From Ruminococcus sp. YRD2003 (GTDB lineage: Bacteria; Bacillota; Clostridia; Oscillospirales; Ruminococcaceae): a DNA stretch of 64,000 bases. Shown here in pieces: positions 60,036-64,000 of the stretch; within the stretch, counting starts at the first letter, position 1; every line of letters starts with the position of its first letter. The notes below the pieces were generated by a model, which searched no databases, was not told the origin of the DNA, and was given only the letters and a program-made list of their open reading frames with translations. Location: the NCBI GenBank assembly GCA_900109435.1, contig FNZT01000009.1, positions 150,869-214,868 on the forward strand, written 5' to 3'. The position numbers and the translations under genes were made by a program.

Positions 60036-61178
60036 TTATCCTTTCTGTTCTGCGTCCTTTGCTTCTTCTGCGGCTCTGACCGATTCGAGTATCTCGAACA
60101 CGTCAGCCTCCGATGTGTGAACAGGCTTTGGAGCCTTATCCTGCGTTTTTTCTGCCTCAGCGGGAGTGAACGTCTCGGGCACACCGAGAAGCTCAACTGC
60201 CTCCTCTTCGGGGACTGCCGTCATTTCCGCTTCAGCATTGAAGCCGCCTATCCTGTCGAGCCATGAATACAGAGTCTTTGCGATGTCCTTGTAGACGTTG
60301 ACGCTGTTCTTTTCGTGCAGGAGTTCATGGCGCATACCGTCGAAGAGCCTGAACGAGACGCTCTCGTAGCCCGCCTTGTCCAGCAGACTGACGGATTTCA
60401 TGAATTTGCGTTCCGATAGCATACAGGGGTCGTCGCGTCCCGAGAGGCAGCGTATCGGCAGATTCGGGTTGGTCACATTCCAGCCGTTCTTATCGTATGC
60501 CATGCGCATGATATGCAGTATGCCCTGATATCCGTTGAGCGTATAGCGGAAGTTGCAGAGCGGGTCGGCAGCGAATTCTTCAACAGCCTCCCTGCGGCTG
60601 TTGAGCCACGAGAACTTAGCCGAGCCGAACTGCTTGCCGAAAGTCTCTTCACGCACGTCGTATACGAGGTCGCTTATGTAGCGTGAGCCATGCTTCTGAG
60701 AAATCTCCGCAGAGATGTTGCGGATATAGCGGGTGAAGCGGCTGTAGCTCGGGCTGCTGAGCAGCAGTATGCCATTGAGGTCGTCGTCATGTTCTTTCAG
60801 CATACATCTCAGCGCGAGAGCTCCGATATCGTCGCCTATCATAAAGTACGGGAAGTTCGGATAAGCCGAGCGCACCGATTTTTTCAGCTGTACGATGTCG
60901 CTGATGAAGCCCTCACCGCCGTTCCTGTACATAAAGCCGAGGTCTTCGGGAGCGGCAATGCTACGTCCGTGACCGCGGTTATCGTGGATAACGGTGATGA
61001 AGCCCTCTGCGGCGAGGTAATCCATAAATTCAAAATAGCGTTCCTTGTGCTCGTTCATACCGTGGACGAGCTGTACGATGCCATTGATTTTTCCTTCGGG
61101 TTTTGCGATGAATGCGGAGACGGTCAAGCCGTCAAATTCGGATGTGAATTCAAATTGTCTGGTCGCGGCATTCAGCAT
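60036..61178 (-). CDS. Alpha/beta hydrolase with Asp in the nucleophile elbow
   Basis: 380 residues. Monoacylglycerol-lipase-like fold: VQLVHGMNEHKERYFEFMDYL (oxyanion strand) and VIHDNRGHGRS at the front, then the nucleophile elbow GDDIG at 115-119, where family members normally have GHSMG or similar, so Asp117 replaces the catalytic Ser. The acidic residue (LSGRDDPC) and His (MRHELLHE) of the triad remain. A cap region lies at ~160-260 and a long acidic C-terminal tail at ~310-380. AGGAGG favours ATG 61178 over the closer ATG 61184. First gene of an operon with tex. Confidence 0.82.
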   Translation of the reverse strand: MLNAATRQFEFTSEFDGLTVSAFIAKPEGKINGIVQLVHGMNEHKERYFEFMDYLAAEGFITVIHDNRGHGRSIAAPEDLGFMYRNGGEGFISDIVQLKKSVRSAYPNFPYFMIGDDIGALALRCMLKEHDDDLNGILLLSSPSYSRFTRYIRNISAEISQKHGSRYISDLVYDVREETFGKQFGSAKFSWLNSRREAVEEFAADPLCNFRYTLNGYQGILHIMRMAYDKNGWNVTNPNLPIRCLSGRDDPCMLSERKFMKSVSLLDKAGYESVSFRLFDGMRHELLHEKNSVNVYKDIAKTLYSWLDRIGGFNAEAEMTAVPEEEAVELLGVPETFTPAEAEKTQDKAPKPVHTSEADVFEILESVRAAEEAKDAEQKG

Positions 61179-61214
61179 ATGCATACCTCCTGTTATGGGG
61201 ATAATAACATATCT

Positions 61215-61243
61215 ATTGTATCACATTTGCACAGAAAAATCAA
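61215..61243 (-). promoter_or_regulatory. SigA-type promoter of the hydrolase-tex operon
   Basis: Minus strand TTGATT (61238-61243), 17 bases, TACAAT (61215-61220), 37 bases before the start. Confidence 0.65.
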
Positions 61244-61284
61244 TAGCTGAGCCATATAAATTTGTATAGGTGTATATTGTAAGC

Positions 61285-61908
61285 CTATTTTTCGCTTACA
61301 TACCGTGTTATCCCGTTGAAGAGGGTCAATGCGACTTTCTCCTGATATTCCTCGGTGTTCAGCAGAGCAGCCTCCTCGGGATTGGAGAGGAAGCCGCACT
61401 CCGCCATGACGGTCGGATTCTCGCTGTAATAGCACAGGAACAGCTCCTTGCCGCACAGCTTTATCTCGCGTTTGTTGTCGGGCTGGAGAAGCTCCGCAAA
61501 ACTCGATTGGAGACTGCGTGCGAGCTGTTCGCTGCGGCTGTCGGTGCTCGAATAGAACATCTGCGCGCCGCTGTATTTCGGGTCAGTGAACTGATTCTGA
61601 TGTATGGAAACGCATATAGCGTTGTCGTACTTGTTGAACAGCGCGAGGCGGTTATCCATATCCGAGCTTTTCTGGTTTGCGAGGCCTTCTATGCCGCTGT
61701 CGTGTATCGAGACATCCTCGTCGCGCGTTACGTCGACCTCATAGCCCGCTATCAGCAGCATATCACGCAGCCTTTGCAGTATGCTGAGATTGATGCCTTT
61801 TTCGGGTACGCCTTCCGCAGAGACGCAGCCGCCGTCGAAGCCTCCGTGTGGTGAATCAACTAAAACTAAGTCGGATTTTTGGCTTAAAATAGCCGTTTGT
61901 ACATTCAT
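61285..61908 (-). CDS. CwlD-like N-acetylmuramoyl-L-alanine amidase, N-terminal part missing
   Basis: 207 residues of the amidase_3 fold: SPHGGFDGGCVSAEG (first metal His), EKGINLSI (Glu), SIHQNQF (His) and VMAECGFLSNPEEAALLN (catalytic Glu). The order and length of the core match the CwlD family that trims spore peptidoglycan. The usual N-terminal membrane anchor is absent; the domain begins almost at once. ATG 61908 has no ribosome binding site and overlaps the -10 box of a consensus promoter (61907-61934), so a transcript from that promoter would start inside the gene. No other start codon precedes the first metal-binding His. Likely 5'-truncated beside a recombinase element; activity is doubtful. 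Confidence 0.75.
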   Translation of the reverse strand: MNVQTAILSQKSDLVLVDSPHGGFDGGCVSAEGVPEKGINLSILQRLRDMLLIAGYEVDVTRDEDVSIHDSGIEGLANQKSSDMDNRLALFNKYDNAICVSIHQNQFTDPKYSGAQMFYSSTDSRSEQLARSLQSSFAELLQPDNKREIKLCGKELFLCYYSENPTVMAECGFLSNPEEAALLNTEEYQEKVALTLFNGITRYVSEK

Positions 61909-61934
61909 TATATCACATATTTTTGAAATGTCAA
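61907..61934 (-). promoter_or_regulatory. Consensus promoter overlapping the amidase start
   Basis: Minus strand TTGACA (61929-61934), 16 bases, TATAAT (61907-61912). Both boxes are perfect, but the -10 covers the presumed ATG (61906-61908). Confidence 0.6.
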
Positions 61935-61966
61935 GAGAAAAAACTACGCCCGTTTTGATACGGGCG
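61935..61966 (-). terminator. Terminator after the serine recombinase
   Basis: Minus strand hairpin CGCCCGT (61960-61966) / ACGGGCG (61947-61953), followed by a T-run; ends the recombinase transcript just before the amidase. Confidence 0.75.
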
Positions 61967-61972
61967 CAGTAT

Positions 61973-63544
61973 TTATAATTTCCATTGGATATGTATCTCT
62001 CGGATACCGTTTTCGTCGGCCATTCCTATCTCGATATAGTCAATGAACTCGTCGGCAACCGTGCGGTCGAGTTTGTCGAAATGAGTGTACTTCTCAATGA
62101 CAGCTTGCTGTTCCTCAGTGTTTCTGATACGTTCCTTGCAAGTGGATATCTGTTCATTGATATCGTCTATGCGAACTGACAATTCCTGCTCCTCATCGGC
62201 GAGGTTTTGACGAAACAATGCGTAGTCCTCATCGGAGATCATACCGTCGAGCTTGTCCTTGTACATTGCTAATATCCGCTTCTCAGCTAAGCTGTGCCGC
62301 TCTTTGAGTTTTACAAGTGCAGCCTCAAGCTGTCGGAGCTGTTCACCGTACACATCAGTGAATTCTATCCTGTCAGTCTGACAGTAGCGCTCAATAATAG
62401 CGTTGAGCTCATCAAGTATCTTGCGTTCGAGCACAAGTCCGCTCATACTTGTTTTGTTCGGGCAATTCATAGCTCCCGTCTTGTAGGTCGCACACTGAAG
62501 ATTATAATACTTGATTGTCTTAGCCTTGTTGTAATAGATATTCCGCTTCATCGGGCGTCCGCAGCAGGCGCACCTGACCTTGCCCGACAGGGGAGAGAGC
62601 TCTTGTGAGCACTTTCCGACTCGTGCATTACTGTTCAGACGCTCCTGAGAGCGCCCCCACGTTTCGGCATCAATAACAGCTTCGTGGGCGTTGGGGATAC
62701 GCACCCAGTCAGCCTTCTCTACTTTTTTGCGCTTCTTATTCTTGTAGCTGATGTGGTGGGACTTGCCCTGTACCAGTGTACCAGAGTACACCTCATTAGC
62801 AAGGATTCTTGCAACTGTAGACTGTGTCCATAGTCCTTTAGAGTTGCTCGAATCCGCGTTACAGTTTACATATTTCGAGCCTTTGCTCCGCTTGTATTCA
62901 GAGGGACTTACTATGCCCTCGTTGTTTAGCTTCTGAACTATTCTCCGGTATCCCTCACCCGTGATGTACATATTAAATATCAGCCGTACAACGGGAGCAG
63001 TTTCCTCGTCTATGACCAGATGGTGCTTGTCAGTCGGGTCTATCCTGTAGCCGTATGGTGCAAATGAGCCGATGAACTGTCCCTGCTCGCGTTTGTAAGC
63101 GAGAGTTTTGCGTATCTTTGCGGAGATATCCTTGACGTACATCTCGTTGTAGGCGCTGGTGAAAAGTCGCATCGTGGAGTAGCTTTCGCTGTCTGTATCA
63201 GCGTTATCAGCGACTCCAATGAAGCGTATTCCCCACTCGAGGAATTTATCGTTTATGAACTGCTCTATCACAACGGTGTCTCGAGAGAAACGCGACTGAT
63301 CCTTGCACAGGACAATGTCGATGTGTCCTGCCTCGCAGTCGCGAAGCAGGCGGTTGAATTCGGGACGGCTGCGGTCAATGCCGCTGTAGCCGTCGTCAAT
63401 ATATATGTCATATATCTCCCAGTCGCGCTCGTGGCAGTAGTCGCGGAGCATATTCTTCTGGTTGATTATGCTCTGACTGTCGTCGCTGCCGAGCTTGTCC
63501 TTATCTTCAATGGATAAACGGCAGTATATTGCAACTTTGGGCAT
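61973..63544 (-). CDS. Large serine recombinase/integrase
   Basis: 523 residues. Resolvase domain with the catalytic Ser near the start (AIYCRLSIEDKDK), INQKNMLRDYC, and VLCKDQSRFSRD. A recombinase domain follows (KRKTLAYKREQGQFIGSFAPYGYR, VRLIFNMYITGEGYRRIVQKLN), then a zinc ribbon (VRCACCGRPM, with further Cys at LQCATYKTGAMNCPN) and a coiled coil (~400-480). These enzymes integrate and excise elements at att sites. Start ATG 63544 has GGGAGGTGAGG; GTG 63553 is too close. The gene lies at the edge of an element that runs past the window end. Confidence 0.93.
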   Translation of the reverse strand: MPKVAIYCRLSIEDKDKLGSDDSQSIINQKNMLRDYCHERDWEIYDIYIDDGYSGIDRSRPEFNRLLRDCEAGHIDIVLCKDQSRFSRDTVVIEQFINDKFLEWGIRFIGVADNADTDSESYSTMRLFTSAYNEMYVKDISAKIRKTLAYKREQGQFIGSFAPYGYRIDPTDKHHLVIDEETAPVVRLIFNMYITGEGYRRIVQKLNNEGIVSPSEYKRSKGSKYVNCNADSSNSKGLWTQSTVARILANEVYSGTLVQGKSHHISYKNKKRKKVEKADWVRIPNAHEAVIDAETWGRSQERLNSNARVGKCSQELSPLSGKVRCACCGRPMKRNIYYNKAKTIKYYNLQCATYKTGAMNCPNKTSMSGLVLERKILDELNAIIERYCQTDRIEFTDVYGEQLRQLEAALVKLKERHSLAEKRILAMYKDKLDGMISDEDYALFRQNLADEEQELSVRIDDINEQISTCKERIRNTEEQQAVIEKYTHFDKLDRTVADEFIDYIEIGMADENGIREIHIQWKL

Positions 63545-63578
63545 TGACCTCACCTCCCTATTTTTAGTGTGTCATTGT

Positions 63579-63698
63579 TTAACCAGCCTTCTTCATCTGC
63601 TGGTTCACAAGCTTGCTGACCTTTTCAGTGACAGTCTTCTTCAGATACTCCAAATCTGCGGATTTGAAGCTGTTTTTGGTATGTATAGTCTCTTTCAT
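63579..63698 (-). CDS. 39-residue recombinase-associated small protein
   Basis: A short gene with GAGGAGGAAGG before ATG 63696-63698, 34 bases upstream of the recombinase and in the same direction. The product is a hydrophilic, Lys-rich amphipathic peptide (HTKNSFKSADLEYLKKTVTEK, with heptad-like Leu/Val spacing), no membrane segment. It is likely co-transcribed with the recombinase; it may be a directionality or regulatory factor, but this is inference. Confidence 0.6.
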   Translation of the reverse strand: MKETIHTKNSFKSADLEYLKKTVTEKVSKLVNQQMKKAG

Positions 63699-64000
63699 TT
63701 TCCTTCCTCCTCGTATAATAGATTTTAGGGTGGTTTAAAGAGCACCCCAATGAACCTCTGCCACGCTCGGTTGAGTAAAGCAGCATTGAAATCGGAATGA
63801 GCGTAGCGAATGGAGATTTCAATGCTGCGGCGGAGTTCCGCCGGGTTTAATCAAACAATCAACAGGCATTCACATACCCATGATATAATAGCTGTAATCA
63901 GCAGGAACAAGTTCTGATCTTCCTTAGTCGAACCTCAAGGTTGCTTCCTTAGAGAGTCTGTTCCCCAGAGCTGTGAGTTAGCTGCTTACACGTAGGCTGT
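63699..64000. other. Structured non-coding stretch at the right edge
   Basis: No convincing ORF. A strong hairpin with a 14-base stem (63780-63793 with 63815-63828, GCAGCATTGAAATC) is followed directly by a 6-base one (63828-63833 with 63838-63843). An extended -10 (TGATATAAT, 63881-63889) on the plus strand could start a transcript that leaves the window. The part from 63890 to 64000 has several potential stems and no long frame. It may be a regulatory or element-end region. Confidence 0.5.

Noticed and set aside
63879-64000. tRNA gene at the right edge
   Set aside because: No acceptor/T-arm pattern (GTTCRANYC) was found with a matching 7-base acceptor stem.

Overview
The window looks like part of a chromosome from an anaerobic, fibre-degrading, spore-forming Firmicute of the Ruminococcus / Oscillospirales type. 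Four proteins carry dockerin modules (two leucine-rich-repeat proteins, one GH95 and one GH97), a GH9 enzyme is anchored in the membrane, a spoIVA-sipL sporulation pair is present, and promoters (TTGACA / 17 bp / TATAAT type) and ribosome binding sites (AGGAGG) are typical of low-GC Gram-positives, although most coding DNA here is moderately GC-rich. This is inference from gene content; no taxonomic marker gene such as rRNA is present.

Layout, left to right. 1-622: 3' end of a reverse transcriptase running in from outside. 674-3934: secreted LRR protein with a poly-threonine linker and dockerin. 4259-7606: MATE exporter and ABC exporter. 7690-10104: ECF sigma factor / anti-sigma / DUF4097 lipoprotein operon with a recognisable ECF-type promoter. 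10285-13251: a scrambled stretch holding a decayed two-component system, fragments of two HExxH metallopeptidase-like proteins that resemble phage-borne effectors, small accessory genes and a GH25 lysozyme. 13352-20913: housekeeping genes (ilvE; alr with a SecD-like lipoprotein and a TatD-linked radical SAM protein; SLOG protein; LCP-like protein with tatD; PP2C phosphatase), including a striking cloverleaf palindrome at 20016-20137. 21098-24145: spoIVA and sipL.

24382-34020 is a glycan-degradation block: membrane-anchored GH9, convergent with a GH97-GH95 operon whose products both end in dockerins. 34275-41896: ispE, aminotransferase, Lrp regulator, HisK-type phosphatase, ACT and UPF0210 pair, DUF1275 membrane protein, GNAT and a NahK-like kinase. 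41895-42201 is a 307 bp fold-back element. 42298-44758: two-component system with a large extracellular sensor. 44857-46710: second ECF-type sigma/anti-sigma operon plus a tiny Cys/His peptide gene. 47002-51887: MoxR / DUF58 / transglutaminase operon. 52054-54148: second LRR-dockerin protein overlapping a radical SAM gene. 54185-61178: GH13 with a DUF1653 tail, HD protein, GNAT, GIY-YIG, Tex, and an alpha/beta hydrolase with Asp at the nucleophile position. 61285-64000: a CwlD-like amidase lacking its N-terminal part beside a serine recombinase cassette that continues past the window.

Intergenic DNA carries at least eleven copies, at four loci, of a short hairpin unit beginning TGTAGGGG. No CRISPR array, tRNA or rRNA gene was seen. 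The best candidates for something new are the HExxH fragments with their small downstream genes (10872-12426), the two multi-hairpin fold-back elements, the SecD-P1-like lipoprotein in the alr operon, the GH13-DUF1653 fusion, and the hydrolase with an Asp nucleophile site.
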